A DNA stretch of 64,000 nucleotides, taken from Siphonodentalium dalli (lineage: Eukaryota > Mollusca > Scaphopoda > Gadilida > Siphonodentaliidae). The position numbers and the translations under genes are program-made. A model generated the notes under the pieces. It had not been told where the DNA came from. It did not search any database and saw nothing but the letters and a program-made list of their open reading frames with translations. Positions 9,608 to 21,690 of this stretch are shown here, in pieces; position 1 is the stretch's first letter; each line of letters begins with the position of its first letter. Location of the stretch: assembly GCA_032622095.1 (NCBI GenBank), contig CP136066.1, positions 107,715,319 to 107,779,318 of the forward strand. The letters are read 5' to 3'.

Positions 9608-12600
9608 GAACACAATATCATGGCAGAAATAGCTCTCGCTCGTTATACATATTTTCTAAAACATTAGAAATATTTTTCTATTATTTCTTAAATTCAGAAA
9701 ATTCAGAAAACAAACAGATAAACGTTTCTCATGTTAAAAATATTCTCTTACCCAGGGGGGGGGCTAGAAAAAAATTGCACATATAGGGCCCAAAAAGTTT
9801 TTTTCCGACCTCGAGGGACCCACCACCCCATTTTTGCCAAAAAATATTTTTTTCCTCCAAATTTTGGGGACCCACCCCCCGTTTCTCATGTTTTTATCAA
9901 AATTTCAGAGGATTTTTTTAGCCGTTCTTCAATAACTGTGTTAACTGCCTTACTAATTGGTAAACACAGATCAGAAAAACGAAAAATATACTGTATTTCC
10001 ATGTGTTTCCTGATGTTTTCATTATCTAACAACAATATTAATTAAGCATTGTGTAGGTACACTATATGTCACAAATTGCCCTAGACCCCATTATAGCCTT
10101 AATATATCGAGTGTGTTGTGTCTGACAGAGAACACTGGCCAGTGTAAATAGTGGTAAACAGGTCAGGGGTACCACAATTATATGTGCATGATCAAAGAAC
10201 TCTTTAGTCTTATCCAACGGGATCGGGTGGGGAGGGTAATTGTTTTTGATTAGGTATACACATAGATATATGGTTATTATACTGTCCGATATTAGTCGGC
10301 GGGTATATAGTTGACGTCTCAAGCCGTCTGTCCGTACAAACATTTTGAATTTTAACTCAAGAGTCAGTTGTCATATTTGATGCCCTATGGCATGGTGACG
10401 GACCAGAAATTGGGACGAATATGCATAATATCGCGGGTTGTGACCACCAATGCCAACCAGAGTTATGGGACTTTATGAAATTCAGTCTATACAAAGTTTT
10501 TGCAATATAAGTTAAGTGTCGGTTGTCAAATTTTGATGTGGTTTGGTATGGTGATAGACCAGAATGAAGAATTGAATGTCATTTCTCAATGCATCTGAAT
10601 GCATCACATTATTTCAGTTCATCTATTTGTAAGTGATAACAGTATACAATTGGTATTTTAGTTTCGTCTTGTTGAGCAGTAAAGCTCCCAGATGAAGTTC
10701 GGAAATTCAATGAGAATAGCATCACCTTCATTTGGGATTGTCTGAGCAGTAAACAGTAATGTCATTCATCATAACCAATTCAGTTTTATTTGGATAATTG
10801 TTGCAAATTAACATTACTTGCAATCATTCAAGATGAGAAATAACCAGAAGGAATGAATTTGATTACATGCCAGAACAAGACAGTATTTCAGACATTAGAA
10901 ATTTATGAGATACGGGATACGGGATACTGTGAAATCCAGAATGTGGCTAAATCTGAGGCTAAAGAGTCACTTTAGCTGCCTATATAGCCCTATACCAACA
11001 AGCATGGTACATGCTTACAAACAACATGCTTACAAACAACATTACATGGTCAGTACTTGTAAATTGTTTGAAAAAAAACCCATTTTGGAAAAAAATTACA
11101 AGCACCATTTTTTCCGCCTCTGTAACTCATCCTTCTTGATGACCAAATTTCCCAGAATTGGAAAAATTCATTTGCACACCAAACACTTAGGTTTAAATTT
11201 TCAAATTGATGCACCATACTGTCCAACTGTCGGAAAATTAGAACCTAACACCACTACAGTTGATCATTTTCCAAAAGTATAGGAACAGTATCGATGCTTG
11301 GTTATTTAAACCCAGAAATTTTACCATGAATATTTAATTATATATGAACAATTCAACTAATTTTCTGTCTGAAATTTCCAACTACCCTCATTTCAGACAC
11401 ATATAAACGTCAAAATAAATATACATTGCATTTGGATATCGCTCATCTTTTTGGTATTTGGTATATATAATAAGGTATTGGGTCGTTTGATGGTCATTAA
11501 GATAAACATATCGTCCATTTTTCACGATGACCCCCGAGGACATGATGTTACACTGTGTGTATATTACATATATTAATGAGTTATCACATAAATTATTCAG
11601 ATAGGTATGCATACCACAGTGACGGAACGACGCCCATAAAACACTCGGATCGTAATGAAATGTCACCGGGTCGTGTCTACAATAATCATGGATTATGTTT
11701 TAAGAAACCTTAAATCCGGTTTCTTGAGGACATTTATTGGTCCAGAAATATTTTTTGCTTCCGAGTTTCTGACACGATTTGTTTTGTATGGTGTATGCGG
11801 TTGAATATCGACCTCCTACCCATGCAATGTAAATCCGTAAATTTTATTCACTTGAATTAAACTTTCTAATTGTAACCTTATTGTAAACATTATAATAATG
11901 TCCTTATATAGATGTTCGGTTTTTAACAAATACCACTGCATAACATTGTACGGTATAACTGCACGTTTTTATAGTAATGATTGTGGTGGTTATACCGGGT
12001 CACGTGGACGGAAACTCAGGCTGAAATCGTAACATTTAATTTTTGAAAATCCTCTTTTTATTATTTATTACACTCAATTTAAACAGGTTATAATTTACTT
12101 GTATAGTTTATAACATAAACATATCACGTTTCACAATAAATACAAATTTAGAAGAAGAAAATGGGATTATGCAACAAACCATTTTATTTGCAGACAATAA
12201 AATTTGTTTTACCTGTGGTACGCAGTTCCTCTGGGCGAAAGTATCCTTTGCGAAATAGATCCATGCTAGGAGTGTCATGCACGATATAAGGCATGAGGCG
12301 TTGGGCATCTTATATGGGACTCCAGCCCGACAGTCATGTCGATGTTAAAAGGGGCTATGCTGTTTCGTGGAGTGCAGGATTGGAGGCGCGGTGGAGATAT
12401 AGAGACCTATCCATTGACGTAGTCCCGATACGACATTACGATATCAATTGCACCTCAATGTCGTTCGGTGCATATGACTCGTCTCAGTTGATGCGACATA
12501 TTAAGACAATTTGTCAAGATTTGACATAACCATAGAAGGACAGACACCTTACATCTCCTAAAATAGATTGATTGGACCAGTTTCAATGACAAAGATTGTT

Positions 12601-13381
12601 ATTGTGCGTATTTTTGTCAGTTCATGGCAAGCTAAGACAATATTATATGGACACCTCTAAAGGTCAGTTGTCAACGAACCGGAAGACGTCGACCCTGATG
12701 ACTCAGCTCTTGGTTACACTGTGACGTTTTTTCTGTCTACTTGCGTATTTTCTGCATCGTTATTATACCGGCTTTCAGATATATATATATATATATTTTT
12801 AATTCTTTATTGACAATATATACATGGACATATTCATATATTAAAATACAGCATAATGACAATAACACAAATAATGTCCTGGTATTTTCGGGAGGGGGAC
12901 TCTCGCTCGCAACTCACACACGCTTTACACACTTTCAAAATCGAGGACACCTCATGCGTGTTTTTGTATTACACAGACTATATGTTTATGAAATATTTTA
13001 GTATGTTTTTAAATATACATGTAATTTATAGTCTCCGATATGACAAAAAATGCCTCTATCCGTGTCCGGAATTTATATAGCGTCAATTCGACAATCATCA
13101 ACGAGTGAAAAACGAACAGAATCACAAATAGTTATTTGTCCTCAAAGTACTTGACAGGGCAAGGTATATCTCATACCATTCAAACTCGAAGTCTTTAAGG
13201 ATATCTCTCTTTTGTGCTATATGCTTCTCTAAGCGGTATCTCTCATCAAGTTCATGTAGAAATGATTTCAGGAATAAGGTTTCGGGGTCAAATTTGGTTT
13301 GTAGATGTAATATTTAAGCAAAGTCAGAAATAGATTTTTGACACTGAAATTTTGCTGGCGGGGAAGATCGAAAATTATATT
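9608..13381. other. Long region without recognisable genes
   Basis: Contents I can name: a G-rich/C-rich stretch near 9750-9890; a diverged direct repeat of about 150 bp (10350-10430 and 10500-10575, both with GTCAGTTGTC/GTCGGTTGTC then GGTGAYRGACCAGAA); weak similarity at 11090-11250 to the 28114-28470 repeat; a (TA)n run at 12779-12797. Open frames up to 125 codons (10905-11282, minus 11388-11666, 12293-12529) show no domain, signal peptide or family resemblance. Confidence 0.5.
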
Positions 13382-13480
13382 GATAGATAAGATAAGTTTA
13401 TTGACAATTACACCCACACGGGGCCGATGTCACAGCATAAATACAATAACTATATATATATGATACAATAAGTAGACACA
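13382..13480 (-). repeat. Possible LINE 3' tail (antisense)
   Basis: TAAGTTTATTGACAATTACAC followed by CCACACGGGGCCGATGTCAC looks like the reversed end of a retroposon, with a poly(A)-signal-like TTTATT and a short repeat at the edge (GATAGATAAGATAAG). No coding part follows. Weak call. Confidence 0.3.
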
Positions 13481-13640
13481 ATTGTAATCAGAATTAAAAT
13501 GAAAAAATTTCATGTTTGTTGTTGAAAATCTGGTGTTTCAGACCTTTTGTGGATATGTGTGATAGAGATGTCCAGTTTGTGTTTATCCAGCCAGAAATAT
13601 ATTAGGGAATTATACCATCACCACATGACCCTAACTATTA

Positions 13641-13760
13641 GTGTGGTCGTGGGAGAGTTGAACCCGGAATGAATTGGACACAAGCTGATTTTGGTGTCAT
13701 TCGACGCGGAGAAAACATCAGGAACAACATATCCATAATACGCTCATGGGAAAATTCAGG
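13641..13760 (+). repeat. Interspersed repeat, sister of 21521-21690
   Basis: The block from GTGTGGTCGT through AACCCGGAATGAATTGGACA and CAAGCTGATTTTGGTGT to AACAACATAT matches the reverse complement of 21540-21690 at roughly 75-80 percent by eye, with a few indels. The downstream sequence contains AAGATGGCGTC, as in the 6479-8530 foldback element. Origin unknown. Confidence 0.55.
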
Positions 13761-13930
13761 ATCCAAGATGGCGTCAACAATGGCCATTGGTATCGGAAAA
13801 TGCTGAATTTCTGCGGTAAATGCTCCAATTAATGCCAAATTCGTAATAAATTGAAATATACACAAACAAAGCTTAGTCGTAAACCATATCTGTATAATGT
13901 CTGTCACAAAATGGCCGCCAAAATGGACAA

Positions 13931-14861
13931 AATCGAATGAAGTTTACATTTTGTGCAAAATTGAATAGCTAGTCCTATAAGAGTGAACAACCGCTCGAAT
14001 TATTCGAGGAAGAATGGTTGCAGCGTACAATAGAAACGTTTGATCAGAGATGTACGAATTATCTCTAATGTATCGAGAGAGCAAGCGAAAGCATGGTCTC
14101 GTGCAACGGATAAATCTGGACTTTTGGGCGCCTAGAAATGGAAAAGTAACGCAGTTTTATCTATACTGTTTATCTCGAATCGTGTGATATATGTATACTT
14201 GAACAGGTAAATGGGCTTTAGTAGGGGTGTATTGTTTATGTTATCTTTTACCTGGAAGCAGAACTATATGTAACCAGAGCAGTCTCACGAATGTGACCGA
14301 TTAACAGTTAACCAAAATTGCCTAAATACTCTGTGGCAGAGACTGCATGTGTTTATACATGGACATTATATTTGGTTGTATTCTCCAAGGTCACATATAC
14401 GCGAAACTTACTACGTGTTCTGCAACCGCATCACTACGGTTACCCCTTCTCCCTAATGTTACGCATAGCTGCTGCACACAAAACCACAAATAGCAACATT
14501 GCGTGAATGTTCAAAGTTGAAATAACATTTTTAAACGATGATCAACTGATATTTAGCACGGGTACGTCACCGTACGTGGGTCGTAATGGTCAGATATTTT
14601 CAAACAAAAAGATACAGAAACTAATAGTGTGCATTGCGTGGTAGCAGTTGTAAAGTGGCGACTGGAGTAATTTGATAAAAATTGTCTACTAAGAAACCGG
14701 TTTGGTAGTAACATGAAATTAGTCCTAAATAAACTTACGATACACCGTCTCTTTGATCTTGTGAGATGCGGTGTTAATATATTGAAGATGTGAGTGTTTC
14801 TTTATTGTATAATAAGCATTTCGAGATATGTGTATCATTTATTATCACGAATACTGTTGGA
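13931..14861. other. No gene seen
   Basis: Unique sequence immediately left of the LINE insertion. The 62-codon frame at 14318 has no recognisable features. Confidence 0.45.
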
Positions 14862-14876
14862 AATTCCGGAAATGTA
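14862..14876. repeat. LINE target-site duplication, poly(A) side
   Basis: AATTCCGGAAATGTA, identical over 15 bp to 20964-20978. The bases beyond differ on both sides (A versus C, T versus A), so the match is exactly bounded. Confidence 0.88.
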
Positions 14877-14890
14877 TTTTTTTTTTTTTT
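14877..14890 (-). other. LINE poly(A) tail
   Basis: Fourteen T on the plus strand, directly between the target duplication and AAATAATTTTTATTGAG. On the element's own strand the CAATAAAAATT just before the tail holds an AATAAA polyadenylation signal. Confidence 0.8.
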
Positions 14891-15165
14891 AAATAATTTT
14901 TATTGAGATCAAAAATATATACTCATTCAGACTTGTCATACAAAAAATACAGACATTTGGCAAAAATTGCAGAAATTAAAGAGGATTACAATTAGATATT
15001 CAGTTTCAATTATTCTCCACATTTCAATGATATAAAAAATAGAAATGAGAACTTCATATAAGTTTAATTTAGGGAAGCATCTAAACAGGTATAGAGTCTC
15101 TACTACGGCTAACCACCCTAACAGTGTGACTTTTTGTGAATAGAGAATTTAAAAGTTTCCATCTT

Positions 15166-18100
15166 TCAAAGAAAGTTTTTTTCCTTCCTAGTGGAGAAGC
15201 GTTTCAATGGTACCTCATCTATGTTTTTATAATGCTGTATTGTTTCTATTAAGCCCTTCACTGAAGGTTCACTATTCCTGAATTTACAGGAATATATATA
15301 CCTTTTATATAGTAAAATACAAAGACTAATTATATTATCTATTTCAGTCTCAATTATATTGCAACCCAAGGTTACCCATTCTGGTGAAATGTCAAAGTTT
15401 ATATTACATTTTTCCGCTATTTTTTCTTGTAATGACAATAGTACTGATTTAGAAACTGGGCATTCATAAAAAAAGTGAAGCAGTGTTTCCTTTTGTTCTT
15501 GACAGAAGCAGCACAACTCAGTTTCTGATAATTTGCATTTAAAAAGCTTTGAATTTGTGTATAAGATATCATGATTCATTTTGAATTGGAAAGATAAAAG
15601 CCCAGTGTCATTTGTTATTCTGGCCGTGTTATTGTATATTGATTTCCACTGCTCAGCTGAAAATATTTTCCCAAGGAGGTCTTGCCATTTTTTCTGAGAT
15701 GTTTGGGGTGACAGGGTAATTTCATTCAAGAAAATGGGGTAAAACTCTCTGCAAGCTTTTTCACAGTTTTTTAATTTAATTATATAGTCAGATGTCACAC
15801 TGTCAAGGTAAATTGATGTCAATAAACAGTCTTTCCATGCCTTTGGTAAGGCTGTAATCAGGCCTATATAGGTGGTGAAGGGAGTTTGTAAATCATACTT
15901 GCTACAAAATTCCTCATATTTCATTATGCCAGAGGTTTCATCATTTATTAAATCATTTAAAAAGTAAATGCCCTTTTCTACCCAAGTCTTATAAAAAAAC
16001 ATTTTTCGGTTTATTCTGATATTCTTGTTGTAAAAGAGCGGTTCACTTTGGATATCTTCTGGGGTTGTGGTGATAGATGTAGTTTGCAAGCAAGACCATG
16101 ATTTAAGTACATCTTTCCAGAAAGTATTCAATTTTTTACCAATTAAGTTCAGCCCTTCTTTGTTTAATTTCCAATTTTTTTCACCCCCAAGTTGTTCTAA
16201 CTCATCAATAAGTATCGATTTCCAACTAGTTTCAATATTTGGGTTCAACATTTGTTTTATCCATGTCAGTTTCAATGCTTTATTAAAAGATTCCAAATGA
16301 GAAAATTTAAGGCCACCTGCTTCTAATTCATTAATAATAATATTTCTCTTAATTTTGTCTGGTTTACCTGACCAAAGAAATTTGAAAAATACTGTTTGAA
16401 TTTGGTTTTGCATTTCAATCGAAGGTGATGGTAATACTGTAAGACAGTGAGTTAGCATTGGCAACGCCAATGTTTTAACCACTGTAGTCTTACCATAGAG
16501 ACTGAGGTTTCTAAAAGACCAGTCATTTAGTAGTTTTTCAATTTTCATTAGTTTATTTTTGTAGTTATTTTGTATGTAATTTTCACTGTACAAATCTATT
16601 TCAATGCCAATGATTTTTTTGTGATTCCAGGATATTCTTTGGTCAGTCACCTTTTCTTCACCACAACCCCTTTTTGCCCCAATCCAGACTGCTTCTGTTT
16701 TGTCAAAGTTAACTTTTAAACCTGATATGGCACTAAATTTATCAAATGTATTAAGTGCAACATTGAGAGATTTTTGATCATCCTGAAGGAAGGGCGTGAG
16801 GTCGTCTGCGTATTGTGAGAGTAAGTATTCTGATCCATTTAACTCAATACCTTTTATGTCCGGGTTAAATTTTAGATTTGCACTTAAGATTTCTACAGCG
16901 AGAATAAAAAGATATGGCGATAGAGGCTCACCTTGCCTTACTCCTCTGCAAATTTGTATTTTATTTGAAAGATTACCATTATTGATTACATAGCTATAGA
17001 TATCTGTGTAGAAGGTTTTCACCCATCTTTTAATTGCAGTTCCAAATTTGAAAAAGTCTAAGAACTTCTCTATGTAAGACCACTCTAATGAGTCAAATGC
17101 TTTTTCAAAATCCAAGATTGCTAATATCCCTGAAATATCATTTTTTTTCACATTTGTCAATCAAATCTAGTGTCAGTCGAGAGGATTCTCCAATATACCG
17201 TCCAGACATAAAACCAAGTTGGGAGTTGGAAATTAATTTAGGGAGGTATTTTTTTAGTCTATTAGCTATCACTGCTGATGCAATTTTTCAAATGCGCTTT
17301 ATCTTTATTTGGTTTTGGGATACATGTTATTATACCACATTTCTGTGTTATAGAGAGTTCAAGTTGGCTGTAACCACAATTAAGAGAATTAGTCACGAAT
17401 TGTCCTAGGTCTTTCCAAAAGAATTTATAAAAACTGGCAGTGAAGCCATCATTTCCTGGTGAACGGTCATTTTTCATATTTTTCAAAACATTTACACATT
17501 CTAAATTTATTAATGGTCCCTCCAAAGATTCTGACTCATTTTGATCTAGGGTATTCAAAAAGGGGTTATCTTGGTCCCAAAAATCATCTTGTGATGTTAT
17601 TTGTTCCTTATTTTTAACTTTAGATTTATATAAATCTCTATAGAAGTTTTCTTGTTCTTGTAAAATTTGATAAAAGTCCTCGGTTTCTGAGCCATCGGAT
17701 CGTATATTTTTGGAATATTTTTTTCTGTATAATGTCTTTTTTCCAGGTTACAAAAATATTTTGTACTCTTTTCACCTTCTATTCTCCATTTGGCTTTAGT
17801 TCTAAGAATTATGCCCTTTACCCTTTGGCTTCTGATTGACTCTAGTTCAGTATGTAAATCATCTATCTCTTTTTCTACTGTAAGGTCACCATTGTCATTC
17901 TTCAAATTTAATTCGGTTAGTTTGTTCTCTATTTCCACTTCTCTTTTATTCCTGGATTTTTTTAGTTTAGAAGAATAAGCAATTGTTTCTCCTTTTATCA
18001 TTATTTTTAGTGTCTCCCAGAAAAGTTGGTCATTAATTTTGAGTGAGGGTTTTTCAGGGGATGGCCCTACTTGTTCATTATCATTCAATGAGTATTGCTG

Positions 18101-18587
18101 AAGAGCGTCTCTAATTACCTTTTTAACAATATTGGCATATTCCTGTTCTCTTAAAAGACTATCATTAAATTTCCAGAAACCTCTTCCTCTAGGATGATCA
18201 ACAAATTTTAAGCTCAATGAAATTGGGTTATGGTCTGACCGGTATCTTGTCCCTATATCAACATTTGAGATAAATGGCTGGAGGTCAGAAGAAACCAGAA
18301 AATAATCTAGCCTAGCTTTTCGGGTCAATAATTGATTTGTAAATTTTATAGTCAATAGTACTTCTAAATAAGATAGCCACACCTCTACTTGAACTAGTGT
18401 ATGCGCAAAATTCCACTTGATATCCCCACTCTGTTTTCCAATTTCCTTCGACTTCTTTTGATGAATGAGTATCGGTGAGAAAGGTAATGTCAAAGTTGTC
18501 CCTACATTTATTGAAAAGGTCGCGTCTCTTAACCTGGTAAGATGATAATCCCCTACAATTCATGGCTCCTATGGTGATATTAGTCAT
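15166..18587 (-). pseudogene. LINE ORF2 (endonuclease-reverse transcriptase), frameshifted
   Basis: ORF2 of L1/Tx1 LINEs nicks target DNA and reverse-transcribes the element's RNA. From 18587 the frame opens with an APE-type endonuclease start (AMNCRGL, then FLTDTHS where LQETH is usual). A frameshift and a large internal deletion near 18320 join it to the endonuclease end (RLDYFLVSS, YRSDHNPISL), so the central GDFN region is absent. Further breaks lie near 17700, 17275 and 17160. The 664-codon frame at 17160-15166 retains motif A (LDFEKAFDSLEW), RGVRQGEPLSPYLF, the QYADD catalytic box and a C-terminal C-x2-C-H-C zinc-finger-like segment (CCFCQEQKETLLHFFYEC). The reverse transcriptase core therefore looks intact while the protein as a whole is broken. 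Confidence 0.88.
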
Positions 18588-19894
18588 TAATATATAAATA
18601 TCTGATAGTGTTGACTAAAAAAACCCAATGTTGATAAACAATTTTAACATGTACATTTAGAAAAAAATCTGAGATAAGTATATATGTTGATCTATAATAT
18701 TTTTTATAACAATAACAATGGACTTCGAAATGAACTGCTTTGCTCTCTGCATGTGTATCAATCTGAGTTTTGTATTTATAGAAAAGCACATGCAATGTCA
18801 AATACGCTAGTAGAAAGTACCAGCGCATTTCACATTCCATCCTCTTTTCTATTTATATTCAAGTGAAGTCCAGAACTCTTTGGAAAATGTTGTATAAGCT
18901 TAGTTATATATTTTAAACTGAGTACCTTGTGAGATACTATCATACTGTTAACATTGAATAACCATGCTTTTTAGATTTTCCTTATAATAACTGAAAGATA
19001 ACTGTAATAGAAGATACTATTGATCTGACTGTGAGAAACCATATCATTCAGTTTGTCACTTTTTTTAATCATACAGTAGTGACCAAAGCAATCGACCACC
19101 CAACCACAGCAGAATCAGGGGCGACCCCCCAATACCCAGTCGGAAATATGGCCGACCGCCACTCATCAGAAAGCTCCCGGCGAGAGCCCTCCGAAAAATG
19201 ACAAAAAGCCACACCCCCGACCAAATTCCGAAAAAAACACCCACAACTCCGCCGCGGCCAAGTGGTCAATTACTTTGGGCACCACTGTATCAACAAGCCA
19301 CACACTTCCAGAATTCAACCACTACAAACAAACCCAGCAATTTAAACAATTAACTTCTATTTATTGTTGACCCATTAAAGCTTGCCAAGCTCTTCATTGC
19401 CCCATGTCGAGATTGCGTGTATGGTCTATTTTTGGCCAATTACTACTAGTAGTAATTATATATTTAAAATCATTAATAGTAAGTGCTGGTATACATTGAA
19501 CCTAGAGTCTTGTTTTTCCAATTTACATGACTGGTGTCCATTTAAAAATGAAAGAATATGATAAATTTTCCCTTGATGGATTGTACGGTGGTCTGTGATG
19601 TTGCCATTATTTAATTGAAAGATTGCATCATTTGTTATAGTCAGACCAGTGCCACAGAAATCTAGAAGATATAAATTGACTCTTGATTAGCAAAAATAAA
19701 AGCCTGCATCAGACTGGCTGGTTGAGCACAGGGTGTGTGAAACATATTCAACATATTTATGTATTCATATTATAACAAATAATAATATTTTGAGACAAAA
19801 CAAAAGTGTTCTACTGCTTGTAGAATTCCCTCCTGGTATTTGTTTTTGGGTGCACTATAGTACATCTATGAATGTTTATCTGTTGTGACTGTCT
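18588..19894 (-). other. Spacer between LINE ORF1 and ORF2
   Basis: About 1.1 kb of AT-rich sequence once the nested MITE (19074-19287) is removed, longer than is usual between LINE ORFs. The 86-codon minus frame at 18580-18840 has no family resemblance. I cannot say whether it belongs to the LINE or to a further insertion; no second target duplication is visible. Confidence 0.45.
19074..19287. mobile_element. Tc1/mariner-type MITE nested in the LINE
   Basis: 214 bp between TA at 19072-19073 and TA at 19288-19289. The ends read CAGTAGTGACCAAAGCAATC and, reversed, CAGTGGTGCCCAAAGTAATT, each continuing into GACCAC. The same termini bound the elements at 55190-55664. A CAGT start and TA duplication are typical of Tc1/mariner. 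The interior is GC-richer than its surroundings, has no transposase, and carries a 66-codon frame of no significance. It must be younger than the LINE. Confidence 0.82.
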
Positions 19895-20731
19895 CTATGT
19901 CTTCTTCTCCAACTTCAAGTAGGGTTCAGATTTTAAGTACACTAATTTTGTCTTCTTTTTTTGTTCCGCTGGTAATTCTGCGCGCTGTTTTAGGAGTTGT
20001 TTCCTCAGCTTGGCTAGGGTTGGGGGAAGATCTACTGAGACCCCATGACCACTTCCTGCTTTTAGCTTTTTCGCACTGTCTAAGATTAAATCTCGATGTG
20101 TCAGAGAAACTAACCTCACAATCACATCAGGTTCATTGTCCCGTCCGGACGGTAGTCGATGGCAAGCAGCAAAGAACATATTTGCAACTTCTTCTTCCTC
20201 AATTTTGAGCTTACGGGTGAATGAGTCACGTACTTTTTCTTCAGTTTGATCTGCACTTTCTTTTCTCGTACCAGAAATTCCTCTAATTAACAGATTCCAT
20301 TTTCTGCCCCATCTGTCTAGCTTTATGTGTGCACTGTTTAGCTCTTCATGTTTTTTAGATAAGCACTTAAAATCTTCTTCCAGAGTTTCTTGTCCCATGC
20401 CAAGGTTTACTGTTGACATTTCAATTTCATCAAACTTTAAGTCACAATACTCTTTTGTTTCTGTAGCACTTTCTTCCAAATCACGTATTCTTTCTAGAAT
20501 CTTTGGAATCACGTCTTCTTCCAAGACTGTAACTGAGTCCACTGCTTTCTTAGATTTTTTTTCCACGCTCTGTACTTTTTTTGTCAATTCGTCTATCTTT
20601 TTCTCCACACTGCCCAAACGTCCGCCTAATGCTTCGTGCATTTTAGAAAAACATTTTGAAATGTCTGGGAAACTGTTGCATGAATAGTCTTTTTCGAGTT
20701 TTTCTACTGACTGCGCTCGTGTTGCCGACAT
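19895..20731 (-). CDS. LINE ORF1 protein (L1/Tx1-type RNA-binding coiled-coil protein)
   Basis: An uninterrupted 278-codon frame with ATG at 20731, in a fair start context (AAG before ATG). L1-type ORF1 proteins trimerise through a coiled coil, bind the element's RNA and act as nucleic acid chaperones in the cytoplasmic particle. Here residues about 35-135 are heptad-like and charged (LGSVEKKIDELTKKVQSVEK). A conserved R-x-N-L-x-I-x-G-like block follows (WNLLIRGISGTRKE), an RRM-like region with HRLPSGRDNEPDVIVRL, and a basic C-terminal part. The length is slightly short for the family. It lies upstream of ORF2 in the same insertion. It is the only complete transposon frame in the window; expression is unknown. 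Confidence 0.82.
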   Translation of the reverse strand: MSATRAQSVEKLEKDYSCNSFPDISKCFSKMHEALGGRLGSVEKKIDELTKKVQSVEKKSKKAVDSVTVLEEDVIPKILERIRDLEESATETKEYCDLKFDEIEMSTVNLGMGQETLEEDFKCLSKKHEELNSAHIKLDRWGRKWNLLIRGISGTRKESADQTEEKVRDSFTRKLKIEEEEVANMFFAACHRLPSGRDNEPDVIVRLVSLTHRDLILDSAKKLKAGSGHGVSVDLPPTLAKLRKQLLKQRAELPAEQKKKTKLVYLKSEPYLKLEKKT

Positions 20732-20963
20732 CTTGGAAAAGTTAGTTCCCTAATTTCGTGTTACATACACGCTGACTTTCGTTTTTGTTGAAATTGTCTG
20801 TTTATGTATCGCCAAACTTATAGATTTGTTTCGCTACATCTCGAAAATAAAGTTAATTAAGTCCGCTGAATGTTTCTATTTAGAGATTTTTTGTCATTTT
20901 GTTCATTTTTTTTCCTCCGAGTTCTGGATAGTTGCTCACGTGGGCGCTGCCATACCGGAAGTC
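20732..20963 (-). promoter_or_regulatory. LINE 5' UTR / presumed internal promoter region
   Basis: The 232 bases between the upstream target duplication and the ORF1 ATG. LINEs of this type carry an internal promoter here; I see no specific factor site. Assigned by position only. Confidence 0.5.
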
Positions 20964-20978
20964 AATTCCGGAAATGTA
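20964..20978. repeat. LINE target-site duplication, 5' side
   Basis: AATTCCGGAAATGTA, identical to 14862-14876. It abuts the 5' end of the LINE, so reverse transcription reached, or nearly reached, the start of the template. Confidence 0.88.
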
Positions 20979-21520
20979 ACTATAGTATATTTATACCGCA
21001 AGGGTATGCACTTCAATTTCTGCGTTACATTCAATAATTAATAATCATGCCGAATGAAACTACCATGCACTGTGTGGCGAAACACTACTGTGTGTGTTGC
21101 ATGCCCGAAATTATTATTTTTAGCCCGACAGTTGGATGTTGGATAACTAGAAAACCCAAACTAATACGTAATACGTTGGGGTTTGACTTGCTTTGCAATG
21201 ACAAATAAATCACTCCGAAGGATCTGTTTTAATGAAATGTGTACATATTTAACAACAAATTTGCATATTAACAATATGTATTTTCACTCCTATATGGTTA
21301 TGCAATATGTTGCTTTATTCGTGGTATGGCTTGGAGTTGTGGCCGTTATGACAGCCATTTCATGGCCGCGATAGTATTATTTTCTGACCGTGTCACTCTA
21401 TTCGGTCCCGTACTCTAATCTCACACAAACTGCTATAACTGAGTAATTCCGATGCCACAATGTATCGTATTATGACTTATTTCGAGAGCTGATATAATAT
21501 AGACAACCACGGTTGGACGC
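20979..21520. other. No gene seen
   Basis: Unique sequence right of the LINE. The small open frames have no recognisable features. Confidence 0.45.
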
Positions 21521-21690
21521 CATATTGGATAACATAGTTTCCCCACAGCGGAATTTTGCGGATTTTGTATATGTTGTCCCTGAGGCGTTTCCGCGTCGAT
21601 TAACACCAAAATCAGCTTGTATCCAATTTGTTCCGGGTTGATCCCCCAAATTCAGCTTCAACGACCACACTATACGGTCAACTGAACCTG
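21521..21690 (-). repeat. Interspersed repeat, sister of 13641-13760
   Basis: The reverse complement shares AACCCGGAACAAATTGGATA, CAAGCTGATTTTGGTGTTAA and GACAACATATA with the 13.6 kb copy, and also an ATGGCGTCCAAC block. The 100-codon frame over it is not supported as a gene. Confidence 0.55.

Larger units (their letters stand above)
14877..20963 (-). mobile_element. Tx1/L1-type LINE insertion, near full length
   Basis: A single non-LTR retrotransposon on the minus strand: 5' UTR (20963-20732), ORF1 (20731-19895), a spacer carrying a nested 214-bp MITE, a decayed ORF2 (18587-15166), a 3' UTR and a 14-base poly(A) tail (T run at 14877-14890). The perfect 15-bp repeat AATTCCGGAAATGTA abuts both ends (14862-14876 and 20964-20978), as expected of target-primed reverse transcription. 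It also shows that ORF1 and ORF2 came in together. The insertion is 6087 bp, about 5.9 kb without the MITE, an ordinary full length for this group. ORF2 has frameshifts and deletions, so the copy is dead, while ORF1 is still open. Confidence 0.85.

Noticed and set aside
10905-11282. 125-codon plus frame
   Set aside because: Overlaps a stretch similar to the hAT-type repeat family and has no domain.
12293-12529. 78-codon plus frame with less biased composition
   Set aside because: No family recognised, no upstream signals, and nothing similar nearby.
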